NCBI RefSeq assembly: GCF_000282895.1
Contig: NZ_ALBQ01000004.1
Span: 87,077 to 151,076 of the forward strand
Length of the DNA: 64,000 bases
Reading direction: 5' to 3'
DNA from: Sphingomonas sp. ATCC 31555
Lineage (GTDB): Bacteria; Pseudomonadota; Alphaproteobacteria; Sphingomonadales; Sphingomonadaceae
The notes under the pieces are model-generated. The model saw only the letters and a program-made list of their open reading frames with translations, was not told where the DNA came from and ran no database searches. The position numbers and the translations under genes were made by a program. Below, piece by piece: positions 25,650 through 35,773 of the stretch. Position 1 is the stretch's first letter; every line of letters starts with the position of its first letter.

Positions 25650-28600
25650 TCAATAATCACGAGAGTAGCGCAGGCTTGCTCCCGATCCGCCGAAGGAACT
25701 GGTCTGCGACAATGCACTCAGCGCCCGGGAAAGCGAAATCTCTAGCTGCGTCGCTGTGAAACCGCGGGCATCGGTGATGATCTCGATGTAGATATCGTTG
25801 GTGATATACTTGCCCGCGGCAAGTGAGGTCCCGCGGCCCGTCGTATCGTCGGCGCCGAGCACGCGCAACCGATCGATACCCGTTGCCGATTTCAGCTGGC
25901 CGAGCGGATTGAGCCCGCCGCCGCTACCGCGCAGCGAGTTCAGCGCCGCCGCCAACTGGATCGCCTCCGTGGCGGAAAGATTGGTCACGTTCGTGCCGAA
26001 GAACAGGCGCGACAGCACTTCGTCCTGCGGCAGCGCAGGATTGGACGTGAATGCGATCTGCGGCTTTTGCGCGGTTCCGGTGATGTTGAGGATCGCGGTG
26101 ACGCCTTCCGCCGTGGTGCTGGCGGAGATGTCGATCGTCGGATTAGTCAGTTCCGCGCCCTGAAAACGGATGATACCCTTGCTCAGGTCGAACCGGCGGC
26201 TGGCGAAGCTATAGGTGCCGCGCACGACTTCCATCGTTCCGCGGACCTGCGGGTTGATCGTCGTGCCGCCGATGGTGATCCGCGCCTGCCATTCGGATTC
26301 CAGGCCCATGCCGCTCAGCATCAGCCGGTTATCGGCATGCACCAGGATGTTCAGGTCGAAATTGGCGAAGGCACGCGCCGGCTTGGGTGCACGCGCCTGC
26401 TGCGCCGGATCCAAGTCGCCCTTCCGCCGGACCCCGGTCAGTTCCGAGATCTCGGCCGCGCCCTGACGGATTATCTGGTAATTGGCTTGGGGGATGGAAA
26501 TGTCGCCCTCGATCTTCTGCACGCCGGCGCCCTTGGTGACCGTCAGCGATCCGCTCGCGGTCGCCCCAAGCGATTCGCTCCGCGCCAGGCGCGCATCGGC
26601 GAGCTTGACATTGATCGCCATCGGGAAACCCTCTGCGGATGAAAGGCCCACCCGGCCGCTCGCGCTCACGGTGCCGTCCCCGGCACGCGCGCTTGCCTGG
26701 TTGAGGACGAAAGCGTCGTTGGAGAACTGCCCGTCGATCTTCAGATTGGCGAGGCGCGTGCCCGTCGTTTCGTTGTCGTAGGTCAGGTTGTCGGCGCGCA
26801 CCAGGCCGTTCAGCTGCGGTCGATCAACGCGGCCGGAGAAGTCGGCAGCGATTCCGATCGGGCCGGTGAGCTGCTGGTTCGGCAGCCCGGCAAAGGCGAA
26901 GGGCAGCGCGGACGGGCCATTATAGCGGATGCCGCCGGAAAGCGGCGCTGCCATCAGCCGCTGCGTCCAACTACCCGCGCTCGGGCCGAGCGGCCGCAGC
27001 GTCGCGACCACGCGGCCGATCGTGGCATCGCCCTTTCGGATCAGCGCCCGCGCGTCGCCGCCATCCGGCAGCAGCCGGGCCAGCAGGCTGACATGCACCG
27101 GCGTCGAAACCCGCGCGAGGCTCGATCGGGTCAGGTCGTCGATCTCAAGCCGGACATCGGCGCTCGGGAACGTATCTGCATCCGGCTGAGCGAAGTCCAG
27201 GCTGCCGGACGCGGTGCCGCCCATGCCCAGATCGGGCACGAAGGCGTTGATGATCGCCAGGTCCATCCGGTCGAGCCGCGCCTGGACGGCCATGCCGTCG
27301 CCATATCGCCCCGCGATCCGCACGCTGCCCTGGTCGAAGTCGATCCGCGTCGGCAACAGCCGATATCGCCCATCGTTCACCGCGACCTGCATCGCATTCG
27401 GTGTGCGGAAGCGGATGCCGCTCGCCTGCCCCTGCAACGTCAGCAGCCACTGCTTGGGCGTCATTCGTCCGTTCACCGCGATGTCGAACGGCACACCGGA
27501 CGATCCCGTCGCAACCGCCTGCACCGATCCGTTGCCGCCACGATAGTCGATCTTGGCGCGTGCCGTCTTCAGCAGGAACTCGCCGCGCTTCAGGTTGGCG
27601 ATCTGCACATCCGCTAGGATCTGCGGCTGCTCCGCCAGCACGATGCTGCCAGTGGCAATGGCGCGGCCGATGGAGAACTCCGCGACGCCCGGTATGCTCG
27701 CGTTGAAAGCTGCGGCGCGCAGGTCCGCGCGCTGAAGATCGCCTTCTGCGCCCAGCGTCGCCACGCCATCGACACCCGATCCCTGGAAGCGCAACTGTCC
27801 TGCAAAGGGCCCAGTCGGCGTGGCTTGCACCTGGCCTACGATGTTCATGCCCGCAAAGCGGGCCGCGCGCACGTCGATTGCCAGCGCGCGGCCGGTGCGC
27901 ACCAGCACATCGGCGTTGAACGGCCCGTAATTGCTCTCGCCAGTGGCGGTGACGGCATAGGCGTCGCCGCGCCCGCTCACCCGCGCCTCAACCTTGGCAA
28001 GGCCCACGCCCAACCCCGGCTTTTCGGCCCGCAAGAGGAGCTGCGGCGCTGCCAGCGTGCCGGTCACGCGCGCGCTGAGCGGGCCATATCGGGTCGATAC
28101 GGCCTCGGCGGTCAGCCGGATCGGTCCGGCCGGATCATAGGTGCCCGATCCGCGCAGCACCCGGAATTGAGGTGCCCGCATTCGCACCTCGCTGATACCG
28201 ATCACGCCGCGCGGATCCAGGTTCAGCCGCGCCGACGCGACGGTGTTCCCGCCCAAAAAGTTGCGCACGCCTTCGTTGAACAGTGTGCGGCTGCGCCCCG
28301 CCACACGGCCGCGAATGCCCCAGCCGCCGCCGGGCGCGGTATAGAGTTCCGCATCGGTGTTAAGGTCGACCACGCCGACCCCATCAATCCGATACTGGTT
28401 GATCCGGCCCTTGATCGCACCGGCGTAGCGGCCGCGCGCCATGTCGGCGGCGACAATGGCAGTCGCGTCCACCTTGTCCGAACGAAGCCGGAGATTGTCG
28501 GACAGGATACGTCCGCCCGAGATGGCTAGGTCGCCGTTGATCGACACGTTAGTAACGAGCCCGCCGGCGGCGGCATTCAAGCCCGCAATGCGCTTCGCGC

Positions 28601-29870
28601 TTGCGCGCACGGGGATCAGGATCCGGTCGGAATTCACCCTGGCCTGGCCCTCCGCCACCAGCCCCTCGACCACCGTCTCGCCGAAGCCGATCGCGCCCGC
28701 GGAGAGCTTGTAATCCACCATCGGCGTGGCGAACGCTCCATCCAGTGCCAGGGCGGCGCGCACTGCTCGCCCATTCAGCTGCGGCGCGATCGAGCCGGGC
28801 TTGATCAGCAGCGCGTCGACGCGCACGTTGCGGAATTGGTTGTTGCCGAGGTCGACGAGCCCGCTCGCCTCTGCCGAAAGCGCGTCCGAGCGTAGCTTCA
28901 CCACGCCGTTCGCCGTCCGGTCCGCCCATCGGAAATCGGTATCCAGCTGCAGACCCGGCGCCGTCAGCCGCTCCACTGGCCCCGCCAGATACAGGCCCGG
29001 ATGCGTCATGCCGCGGATTTGGAAGCGACCATTGTCTGCGGCAATCGTTAGATTGGCGAAATTCGCACCGCCCAGCGTGGCAAGGCCGCGCCCGCGCCAT
29101 TGCTTCCAGTCACCGCTGCCTTGCACCGTCGCACGCAGCGGCGCCTGCAGCTTGGCGAGACTGGCGACCAGACCTGCCGCCGGCGCGTCGAGCCGAAGAT
29201 CGATGCGAAGCCGGTTCGCCGCCGGCACCGCGTCCAATGTTAGGTTCAGCCGGTCGCCGCCCGCTACGCCGCGCGCCGCGATCGTGCCGGCATCGGCGCG
29301 GATCTGTGCCCGTCCGTCCGAAAGATGGGCCGATCCACGCAGCCGCGCGATGTGCCGCTGCCCGCTCACGCCCGGGCCGATGTCGACCCGGACGACCTCC
29401 AGCCGGGCGATATCGATGTTCAGATCCGGGAGCAGCGGCGCGTTCGGATCGCCCGACGGTTTCAATTCGGGCAGCCGCGCCAGCCGCACCTCGGGACTGG
29501 TAAGGCTGCGGATGTCAATCCGGTTGTTGGCATAGGCGAACGGCCGCCAGTCCAGCCGGATCTCCTGCGCGGTAGCGAACACGCCCTTTGCATCGCGCAC
29601 ACGCACATCGCGCAGCACCATCGCGCCATAGATCGATCCATCGATCCGCCCGATGCGAAAACCGAGGCCGGAAGCGAGTTGCAGGCGGCTGAGCTGGTCT
29701 GCGATCAGTCGGCGCCCCGGCTGGGTATCGAGCCCCAGCAGCGCCAGCCCCACCACCGCGGCGAGCGACACCGCGCCGACGACAACCCACTGCACGACGC
29801 GCAGCCAGATGGGCTTGCCCGGTCGCACTGCGGATGCCGGTTTCTCGCCTTCAGGCAATGCGTCCACCAT
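25650..29870 (-). CDS. tamB: Translocation and assembly module subunit TamB
   Basis: The 1406-residue product has one N-terminal membrane helix (about residues 25-47), then a very long beta-rich periplasmic region. The C-terminal DUF490/TamB domain shows NLKIDGQFSNDAFVLNQASA, NPQVRGTMEVVRGTYSFASRRFDL, ISASTTAEGVTAILNITGT and DEVLSRLFFGTNV. TamB spans the periplasm, and its family (AsmA-like) is linked to lipid transport and to assembly of outer-membrane proteins with TamA. ATG 29870 overlaps the tamA stop (TGATGG), so the two are translationally coupled. Its final motif SLRYSRDY resembles an outer-membrane beta-signal with a terminal aromatic. Confidence 0.95.
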   Translation of the reverse strand: MVDALPEGEKPASAVRPGKPIWLRVVQWVVVGAVSLAAVVGLALLGLDTQPGRRLIADQLSRLQLASGLGFRIGRIDGSIYGAMVLRDVRVRDAKGVFATAQEIRLDWRPFAYANNRIDIRSLTSPEVRLARLPELKPSGDPNAPLLPDLNIDIARLEVVRVDIGPGVSGQRHIARLRGSAHLSDGRAQIRADAGTIAARGVAGGDRLNLTLDAVPAANRLRIDLRLDAPAAGLVASLAKLQAPLRATVQGSGDWKQWRGRGLATLGGANFANLTIAADNGRFQIRGMTHPGLYLAGPVERLTAPGLQLDTDFRWADRTANGVVKLRSDALSAEASGLVDLGNNQFRNVRVDALLIKPGSIAPQLNGRAVRAALALDGAFATPMVDYKLSAGAIGFGETVVEGLVAEGQARVNSDRILIPVRASAKRIAGLNAAAGGLVTNVSINGDLAISGGRILSDNLRLRSDKVDATAIVAADMARGRYAGAIKGRINQYRIDGVGVVDLNTDAELYTAPGGGWGIRGRVAGRSRTLFNEGVRNFLGGNTVASARLNLDPRGVIGISEVRMRAPQFRVLRGSGTYDPAGPIRLTAEAVSTRYGPLSARVTGTLAAPQLLLRAEKPGLGVGLAKVEARVSGRGDAYAVTATGESNYGPFNADVLVRTGRALAIDVRAARFAGMNIVGQVQATPTGPFAGQLRFQGSGVDGVATLGAEGDLQRADLRAAAFNASIPGVAEFSIGRAIATGSIVLAEQPQILADVQIANLKRGEFLLKTARAKIDYRGGNGSVQAVATGSSGVPFDIAVNGRMTPKQWLLTLQGQASGIRFRTPNAMQVAVNDGRYRLLPTRIDFDQGSVRIAGRYGDGMAVQARLDRMDLAIINAFVPDLGMGGTASGSLDFAQPDADTFPSADVRLEIDDLTRSSLARVSTPVHVSLLARLLPDGGDARALIRKGDATIGRVVATLRPLGPSAGSWTQRLMAAPLSGGIRYNGPSALPFAFAGLPNQQLTGPIGIAADFSGRVDRPQLNGLVRADNLTYDNETTGTRLANLKIDGQFSNDAFVLNQASARAGDGTVSASGRVGLSSAEGFPMAINVKLADARLARSESLGATASGSLTVTKGAGVQKIEGDISIPQANYQIIRQGAAEISELTGVRRKGDLDPAQQARAPKPARAFANFDLNILVHADNRLMLSGMGLESEWQARITIGGTTINPQVRGTMEVVRGTYSFASRRFDLSKGIIRFQGAELTNPTIDISASTTAEGVTAILNITGTAQKPQIAFTSNPALPQDEVLSRLFFGTNVTNLSATEAIQLAAALNSLRGSGGGLNPLGQLKSATGIDRLRVLGADDTTGRGTSLAAGKYITNDIYIEIITDARGFTATQLEISLSRALSALSQTSSFGGSGASLRYSRDY

Positions 29871-32089
29871 CAGAAGGCCTGCCCGATCGAGATATAGAGT
29901 GCGATCTTTGGTTCGTTCCGCTTGCGTGCGATCGGCGTCGCCACATCGATTCGCAGCGGGCCGAAGTTGGTGTAAAGCCGACCACCGATGCCCGCGCCGA
30001 AGCGCAGATTGCGCCCCGTCGGCATAACGCCTTCATAGACCTGTCCCGCATCGACAAACGGGACGATGCCGTAGTTGCCGAAGCGATAGCGCGCCTCGAT
30101 GCCGAATTCGTTAAACGATCGGCCGCCCACCGGCCGGTCGTCTGGCGATCGCGGGCCGAGCTGCTGATAGCCGAAGCCACGCACCGATCCGCCGCCCCCG
30201 CTGTAGTAGCGCCGTGACGGCGGCAGTTCGTCGCGCAAGACGCCGTTGATCGATCCCGCACGCGCGCGCCCGGCGATTACTATGTTGCGGGTGACGGGAT
30301 AATAGCCGGTCACCTCGACCATCGTCCGCACATAGGGCCGCACCGATCCGCGCACCGACGTTTCAGCGCTCGCATTGGCCTTGATGCGATAGCCGCGGGT
30401 GGGATTCAGCAGGTCGTCGGACGTGTCATAGCCAAGGAACGTAGGAATTGCCGCGATCAGCCAGGTGCCGCGGTCGCGCTTCCCCAGGTCGAAATTGTAC
30501 CGGTCCTCGTTCGAACCCACCAGTTCCGCGCCGTAGTAATAGGTCCAGCGCTTTTGCCAGATCGGCGTCGAATCGCGCGAGATCCGCCCCGACAGCGTCG
30601 TGGTATAGGATTCGAATGCTTCGTAGTTCGCGTGATTGAGCGAGGCGATCAGCAACAGCGTGCGATCGCGCTTGCCGGCATTCGATCTGCGGAAGGTGGT
30701 CGTCAGCGCCTGTTCTTGAGTACCCAAGATGCTGCTCACGGTCAGCGCGCCTTCGGGCGGGAACAGGTTGCGGTGAGTCCAGCTCGCCTGCAGCTTGATG
30801 CCCTGTCCGGTGCTGTAGCCCAGTTCGCCAGCCAGCGTGCGCGGCTTTCCCGCCACTTGGGTGACGAGCAGATCTACCTTCTCAGTGCCGTCGGGGCCGG
30901 GCTCGCCTGTCCGCTTCGGCTCCACCGCGACGGTGGAGAACAGCCCAGTCGCGATCAGCGCCTGCCGCAAATCGTCCACCCGCCGGCTGTCATAGATCGC
31001 CCCCTCACGATAGCGGCGGAAGATATTGACGTGCTCGGCATCGAACACCGGCCGCGCCCCGCCCGTCTGGATCGCCCCGAAGCTGGCGCGCGGCCCAAGG
31101 GTAACCGGCAACGTATAGTCGCCGGTATGCGTCGTCTCGTCGAGCAGGATGTCACGCTGGCCGACCTCCACAAACGGATATCCCTGCTGCGGCAGCCGCA
31201 GCGAGACGTTCGCCTCGGCGCCCATCACGCGATCCGCTTGGATCGGATCGCCCGGGTTCAAATTCAGCTCGCGGTCGAGCAGGCCGAACGGAACGGTCTG
31301 GTCGCTCTCGATGCGGATCGTGCCCAACCGGTACAGCGTCCCCGGGCTTGCCGTGATCGTCGCGCGCAGATTGCCCGAATTAGGCGGCACCTGTTCGAGC
31401 AGCGACGAGGCGGCGCCGTCGTAATAGCCGAGTGACCGCATCAGCCGGAGCGCGAGCTTTTCGTCCTCGCGCGCGCGCGCAGCGACCATGGCGGCGTTGG
31501 CGGCCTTGCCCTTGCCGTTGGATAGGGCGGAGAGATTGTCGAACGAATCTTCCAGCCGCAGCTTGTCGAGCCCCGTCACTACCGTGGTGTAGCGAATAGC
31601 CGGCGCCTCTTCGGAATCGTCTTCCGCCGGGGCTGCGGAGGGATCGACCTTGAATTCGGCTAACGATGGCAGTGGCGCTTCCATCTCAGCGGGAACCGGC
31701 CCCACTGGCGCGAGCCCCTGATTCTGGCTGGGCGCGGGCGCCTGATCCCCCGCGGGCACGGGCGCCGGACTCTGCTGGGTCGGCGCTGCAGGCTGCACAG
31801 CGTTGGGCTGCACGGGCGGGGCTGCGGGTTTATCGAACCTCTGGATCGGCTCCAGCGGCGCATTGATGTCGTCGCTCAGCTTGGGCAGCGCCTTTTCGAA
31901 TGCCGCGTCGGGAACGATCGGCTCTTGGGCGTCAGGGGCCGGATCGCGCGCAGCATCGCCGCCGGGCAGCGCCTGCCCCGGCGCGCCCTGGCCCGGCTTG
32001 GCATCGCTGATCTGCGCCTGGGCCAGTGCCGGAATGAAACTCGCCCCGGCGAGCGCGGCGATCCAAACCGCCCGAACCCCTATTACCAC
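29870..32089 (-). CDS. tamA: Outer-membrane assembly protein TamA (Omp85 family)
   Basis: The 739-residue product begins with a signal peptide (VWIAALAGASFIPALAQAQ). About 140 residues rich in Pro, Ala and Gln follow (for example PAPVPAGDQAPAPSQNQ). POTRA-like repeats come next (TYRLGTIRIESDQTVPFG, QGYPFVEVGQRDI), then a 16-strand Omp85 barrel (about residues 430-739) with GGGSVRGFGYQQLGPRS as the lid-lock motif. I chose GTG 32089 because AAGGAGG precedes it, although the spacing of 3 bases is short. The longer frame upstream runs into glcB. The Pro/Ala-rich insert between signal peptide and POTRA is longer than usual. Confidence 0.92.
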   Translation of the reverse strand: MVIGVRAVWIAALAGASFIPALAQAQISDAKPGQGAPGQALPGGDAARDPAPDAQEPIVPDAAFEKALPKLSDDINAPLEPIQRFDKPAAPPVQPNAVQPAAPTQQSPAPVPAGDQAPAPSQNQGLAPVGPVPAEMEAPLPSLAEFKVDPSAAPAEDDSEEAPAIRYTTVVTGLDKLRLEDSFDNLSALSNGKGKAANAAMVAARAREDEKLALRLMRSLGYYDGAASSLLEQVPPNSGNLRATITASPGTLYRLGTIRIESDQTVPFGLLDRELNLNPGDPIQADRVMGAEANVSLRLPQQGYPFVEVGQRDILLDETTHTGDYTLPVTLGPRASFGAIQTGGARPVFDAEHVNIFRRYREGAIYDSRRVDDLRQALIATGLFSTVAVEPKRTGEPGPDGTEKVDLLVTQVAGKPRTLAGELGYSTGQGIKLQASWTHRNLFPPEGALTVSSILGTQEQALTTTFRRSNAGKRDRTLLLIASLNHANYEAFESYTTTLSGRISRDSTPIWQKRWTYYYGAELVGSNEDRYNFDLGKRDRGTWLIAAIPTFLGYDTSDDLLNPTRGYRIKANASAETSVRGSVRPYVRTMVEVTGYYPVTRNIVIAGRARAGSINGVLRDELPPSRRYYSGGGGSVRGFGYQQLGPRSPDDRPVGGRSFNEFGIEARYRFGNYGIVPFVDAGQVYEGVMPTGRNLRFGAGIGGRLYTNFGPLRIDVATPIARKRNEPKIALYISIGQAF

Positions 32090-32192
32090 GCGCCTCCTTC
32101 GGGAGCCGTGATCGATTCCGGCCCACTTGAATCCGTAACGGTTTGTTGCCGATTTTGCTCCCAAGCTTAATCCGCAGAAGCGAAGGTTGCGA

Positions 32193-34235
32193 TCAATTGC
32201 AAGCCTCGCGCGCCTTGGCGAGGGCGCGGAAGCGGTGCAGCAACGGCTCCGTATAGCCGTTTGGCTGTGTCGCTCCTTCAAAGATCAACGCCTTCGCCGC
32301 CTGAAACGCCAAGCTCCGCGCCGGATCGCTTGCCATCGAGCGATAGGCTGGGTCGCCGGCATTCTGCGCGTCCACCTTGGCCGCCATGCGCAGCAAAGCG
32401 GCTTCCACCTGCGCCGCGCTCGCAACGCCGTGCAGCAGCCAATTGGCGATGTGCTGCGACGAAATGCGCAGCGTCGCGCGATCCTCCATTAAACCGATAT
32501 CGTGCAAGTCCGGCACCTTCGAGCAACCGACCCCCTGGTCCACCCAGCGAACGACATAGCCCAATATGCCCTGCGCATTGTTGTCCAGTTCCTGCGCGAT
32601 CTCGTCTGCCGTCCAGTTCCGCCCCCCGGCGAGCGGCACGGTCAGCAGATCGGACAAAAGCGGCGGCACCGCCGTTGCAAGCGCGCGCTGGCGGGCGAAG
32701 ACATCGACCTGATGATAATGCGTGGCGTGCAGCGTCGCCGCGGTGGGGCTCGGAACCCATGCAGTAGTCGCGCCGCTGTTCGGATGCGCGATCTTCTGCG
32801 CCAGCATGTCGGCCATTCGATCCGGCGCCGCCCACATGCCCTTGCCAATCTGCGCCTTGCCGGAAAGGCCGCAATCCAGCCCAATGCGCACGTTACGCGC
32901 CTCATAGGCGGCGATCCAGCGCGCGTTCTTCATCTCGGCCTTGGGCACCATTGGGCCCGTGCGCATGCTGGTGTGAATTTCATCGCCCGTGCGGTCGAGG
33001 AATCCGGTGTTGATGAAGAACAGCCGGTGCTTCAGCGCATGGATGCACGCGGCGAGATTGGCGGAAGTGCGCCGCTCCTCGTCCATCAGGCCGATCTTGA
33101 TCGTGTTGGGCGCGATCCCAAGCAGTTTCTCGACGGCACCGTAGAGCCGATCGGCAAAGGCGCATTCCTCGGGCCCATGCATCTTCGGCTTCACGACATA
33201 GATCGATCCCGCCCGGCTGTTGCGCAGCGTGCCCAGACCCTTCAAGTCGTGCAGGCCAATCGCCCCAGTGACGATCGCGTCCAAAACACCCTCGGGCGCT
33301 TCTTTGCCGTCTGGCAAAAGCACCGCCGGCGTCGTCATCAAGTGGCCGACATTTCGGATCAGCAGCACCGCGCGACCGGGTAACGTGACCCCGTTCGCCA
33401 GCACGCGATCGGCGACCAGTGTACGGGTAAGGCTCTCGCCATTCTTCACGAATGTTTCCGCCAGATCGCCGCGCATTAGTCCGAGCCAATTGGCATAGCC
33501 GAGTACCTTGTCCTCGGCATCTACCGCCGCGACCGAATCCTCAAGGTCGATGATTGCGGTCAGCGCCGATTCGAGCAGCACATCGGCGATATGATCGGGA
33601 TCGTCCTTGCCGATCGGATGGCGGGGATCGCGCACGATGGCGAAGTGCAGCCCGTTGCCGCCACGATAATAGGTCGCCTCCCGCGCGCCGTCCGTGGCGC
33701 TGCCGATTTCGGTAGCTGCCGGCGCAATCTGGTCGAGAAAGCCCCGCGCCCAGGCGATCACCTGCCGGCCTCGCGCCGCATCATAGCCGCCGGAATGCGG
33801 CGCACCTTGGATGGCATCGGTGCCGTACAGGGCATCATACAGGCTGCCCCAGCGCGCGTTTGCCGCGTTGAGCACGAAACGAGCGTTGAGCGCCGGCACC
33901 ACCAGCTGCGGCCCGGCAAGCGTCGAAATCTCGGCATCGACATTTTCGGTGGCGATGGCGAACGGCGCCGGCTCAGGCAACAGATAGCCGATCCCGCGCA
34001 GAAAGCCCTCGTCGACCGCCTCGCCGGCCATCAGCCGCGCGTCGATCGCCGCTTGCAGTGCATCCCGCTTGTCAAGGAGCGCGCGATTCACCGGCGCGAG
34101 TTCGACGAAGACCGCCGCCGCGCTCGTCCAGAAGGCAGCGCTATCGATGGAGAGCGGCGGGAGCACGGCCTCCTCGACGAAGCGGGCCAGCGTGGCTGCA
34201 ACCTGCAATCCGGCGCGGTCAACATAAGTCGTCAC
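32193..34235 (-). CDS. glcB: Malate synthase G
   Basis: This enzyme condenses glyoxylate with acetyl-CoA to malate, letting cells grow on C2 compounds and glycolate. The 680-residue product has the isoform G landmarks: the N-terminal [20 protein letters not shown], the active-site stretch [26 protein letters not shown], and the C-terminal [20 protein letters not shown]. coli GlcB is 723 residues, so this form is slightly short but intact. No isocitrate lyase or glycolate oxidase gene lies beside it. A MarR-type regulator sits 74 bases upstream on the same strand and may control it. Confidence 0.97.
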   Translation of the reverse strand: MTTYVDRAGLQVAATLARFVEEAVLPPLSIDSAAFWTSAAAVFVELAPVNRALLDKRDALQAAIDARLMAGEAVDEGFLRGIGYLLPEPAPFAIATENVDAEISTLAGPQLVVPALNARFVLNAANARWGSLYDALYGTDAIQGAPHSGGYDAARGRQVIAWARGFLDQIAPAATEIGSATDGAREATYYRGGNGLHFAIVRDPRHPIGKDDPDHIADVLLESALTAIIDLEDSVAAVDAEDKVLGYANWLGLMRGDLAETFVKNGESLTRTLVADRVLANGVTLPGRAVLLIRNVGHLMTTPAVLLPDGKEAPEGVLDAIVTGAIGLHDLKGLGTLRNSRAGSIYVVKPKMHGPEECAFADRLYGAVEKLLGIAPNTIKIGLMDEERRTSANLAACIHALKHRLFFINTGFLDRTGDEIHTSMRTGPMVPKAEMKNARWIAAYEARNVRIGLDCGLSGKAQIGKGMWAAPDRMADMLAQKIAHPNSGATTAWVPSPTAATLHATHYHQVDVFARQRALATAVPPLLSDLLTVPLAGGRNWTADEIAQELDNNAQGILGYVVRWVDQGVGCSKVPDLHDIGLMEDRATLRISSQHIANWLLHGVASAAQVEAALLRMAAKVDAQNAGDPAYRSMASDPARSLAFQAAKALIFEGATQPNGYTEPLLHRFRALAKAREACN

Positions 34236-34309
34236 GGAGTCCTCCTCGCGGTTCTTTGCTACACGCCTGGGGAGGGCAGACCCTGTCTACGCGAGGGCAC
34301 GCCGGGCGA

Positions 34310-34756
34310 TCAACCCCCGTCAAATGCCGTAGCCGCCGCCTCGATCCGCGCAAGCATCGCCGAAAGCTGCGCTTTCTCCGCATCCGAGAAGCTGGCGAAC
34401 AGCCTTGCCTCCAGCTCCAGCGCCTTGGGCGCGATCTGCTCGTACAGCTGCCATCCTTCCGGCGTCAGCGCGACGAGATGCGACCGCTGGTCACTCGGAT
34501 TGGCGGCGCGAGCGATCAGGCCGCGTTCGACCAGTCCGATTGCGGCGCGGCTCACCGTCACCTTGTCCATGCGCGTGCGGCCGCATAGCGCCTGCTGGCT
34601 CATCGCCCCGCCTTCTGCAAGCACCGCCACGAGTCGCCATTCCGGGATGCGCAGGCCAAACAATGTCCGATATGCGCTGGCCACTGCATAGGATACGGCG
34701 TTTGAGGCGATGGACATCCGATACGGCAAAAAATTGTTTAATTTCAATGTTGTCAC
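34310..34756 (-). CDS. MarR family transcriptional regulator
   Basis: The 148-residue product is a winged-helix MarR regulator. It has IPEWRLVAVLAEGG, then the recognition region MDKVTVSRAAIGLVERGLIAR and the wing DQRSHLVALTPEG, ending with a dimerisation helix (AEKAQLSAMLARIE). I chose GTG 34756, which has GAGGGA 5 bases upstream; the first in-frame ATG, 13 codons later, lacks one. It lies upstream of glcB on the same strand and could regulate glcB or itself. The 7+1+7 palindrome at 34808-34822 is a candidate operator. Its ligand is unknown. Confidence 0.9.
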   Translation of the reverse strand: MTTLKLNNFLPYRMSIASNAVSYAVASAYRTLFGLRIPEWRLVAVLAEGGAMSQQALCGRTRMDKVTVSRAAIGLVERGLIARAANPSDQRSHLVALTPEGWQLYEQIAPKALELEARLFASFSDAEKAQLSAMLARIEAAATAFDGG

Positions 34757-34807
34757 GCAGATCCCTCATGTGCGGTTTCGTTTTTCGCAAGTGACAACGC
34801 TAACAGG

Positions 34808-34822
34808 TTGCAAATTTTGCAA
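34808..34822. promoter_or_regulatory. Perfect palindrome upstream of marR, candidate operator
   Basis: TTGCAAATTTTGCAA is a perfect 7-base inverted repeat around a single T. It lies about 52 bases before the marR GTG in the only gap that could hold its promoter, and its size is right for a MarR dimer site. The adjoining TGATACCGGTAACA (34823-34836) is a near-palindrome of LacI-operator type, so a second regulator is also possible. Confidence 0.5.
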
Positions 34823-34837
34823 TGATACCGGTAACAC

Positions 34838-34940
34838 TTCGCACTTGCAGCAGACCCTCGTAAGGTGCAGAAAGATCGGGCCTTTCAGGCATCCTCTCCT
34901 AAGACTTTCATAGGCTGCCCTTTGGGGCGGCCTTTTTTTT
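34838..34940 (+). ncRNA. Candidate small RNA ending at the orphan terminator
   Basis: About 100 bases between the operator-like cluster (34808-34836) and a strong + strand terminator (34913-34940) have no coding frame of note. They include CATCCTCTCC, an anti-Shine-Dalgarno-like stretch seen in many alphaproteobacterial small RNAs. I cannot point to a convincing promoter, and no known RNA family was recognised, so this stays a hypothesis. Confidence 0.3.
34913..34940 (+). terminator. Strong intrinsic terminator with no obvious upstream gene
   Basis: Stem GGCTGCCC (34913-34920) pairs with GGGCGGCC (34925-34932) around TTTG, with one G-T wobble, followed by eight T. It works for + strand transcripts, yet no + strand gene precedes it: marR and glcB run the other way. 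A short untranslated RNA from about 34840 is a possible source. Confidence 0.8.
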
Positions 34941-34960
34941 GGGCCGTTTGCCGCTGCGGT

Positions 34961-35773
34961 TCAATGCGCGTCAGGTACCCTCGCTAATATCATCGTACTG
35001 CCCGGCAGCGGTGATGGCGGAACAAGATGCGGCGCCAGCCACACCGTCCACGCACCGGCGGCGAGCATCACCCCGAACGGCAGGCGATCCGTCGCCCGCA
35101 CCCGCCTGCCGGCGCACATCATGCCCAGCACTGCTGCCAGCCCGATCAGGCTCGCCGCCAGCAGCACCAACGGTAGGTCCTGCCATCCAAGCCAACAGCC
35201 GATTGCAGCGAACAGCTTGGGATCTCCGCCGCCTAGTCCCTGTCGCCCTCGAGCCGCCTTATATCCGCGCGCCACCAGCCATAGCACGGCGAAGCCACCT
35301 GCCCCGCCGATTACGCGATCCGCCAGTGGCGGGCCCAGCGCGAACGCGCCGGTAGCGAGCCCCGCCACGGCCAGCGCGGCATTGAGCGCGTTCGGCAGCC
35401 AGAACGCTGCCAGATCGAGGGCGGCAAGCGCCAGCAGCAGCCAGCCGAACAGTGCACCGGCGGCCCCCTGCAGCCCCGGCACGGCGAGGCCGGCAATCAC
35501 GCCGATCGCCAACCCGGCGATCTCCGTCACCACATGGCTCGGCGGGATCGTCGCCTGGCAGTGGCGACATTTGCCTCGCTGCACGAGGAAACTCAGCACC
35601 GGTATCAGCTCCGCTGCTGTCAACGATCGGGCGCAGCTGTCGCAGGCCGATCGCCCCCGCGTGGCGCGGCGTCCTGCGGGCCAGCGGATTGCGACCACGG
35701 CAATGAAGCTGCCGAACACCGCTCCCAAAACGCCGAGCAGGACGGGCCACCCCCACGCCGCGATCGCGCTCAT
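34961..35773 (-). CDS. Prepilin peptidase (A24)
   Basis: This is an inner-membrane aspartate protease that cleaves and N-methylates type IV pilin or type II secretion pseudopilin leaders. The 270-residue product has the zinc-binding cytoplasmic domain with CDSC and CRHC (about residues 44-71). Eight or so hydrophobic helices follow. The two catalytic aspartates lie in LAALDLAAFWLPN and LGGGDPKLFAAIG (the G-x-G-D-type motif). Length matches PilD/GspO. No pilin or secretion genes are adjacent, so its substrates lie elsewhere in the genome. Confidence 0.93.
   Translation of the reverse strand: MSAIAAWGWPVLLGVLGAVFGSFIAVVAIRWPAGRRATRGRSACDSCARSLTAAELIPVLSFLVQRGKCRHCQATIPPSHVVTEIAGLAIGVIAGLAVPGLQGAAGALFGWLLLALAALDLAAFWLPNALNAALAVAGLATGAFALGPPLADRVIGGAGGFAVLWLVARGYKAARGRQGLGGGDPKLFAAIGCWLGWQDLPLVLLAASLIGLAAVLGMMCAGRRVRATDRLPFGVMLAAGAWTVWLAPHLVPPSPLPGSTMILARVPDAH

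Noticed and set aside
34710..34913. A + strand open frame of 67 codons before the orphan terminator
   Set aside because: It overlaps the marR start, has no ribosome site and no recognisable product; a non-coding RNA is more plausible.
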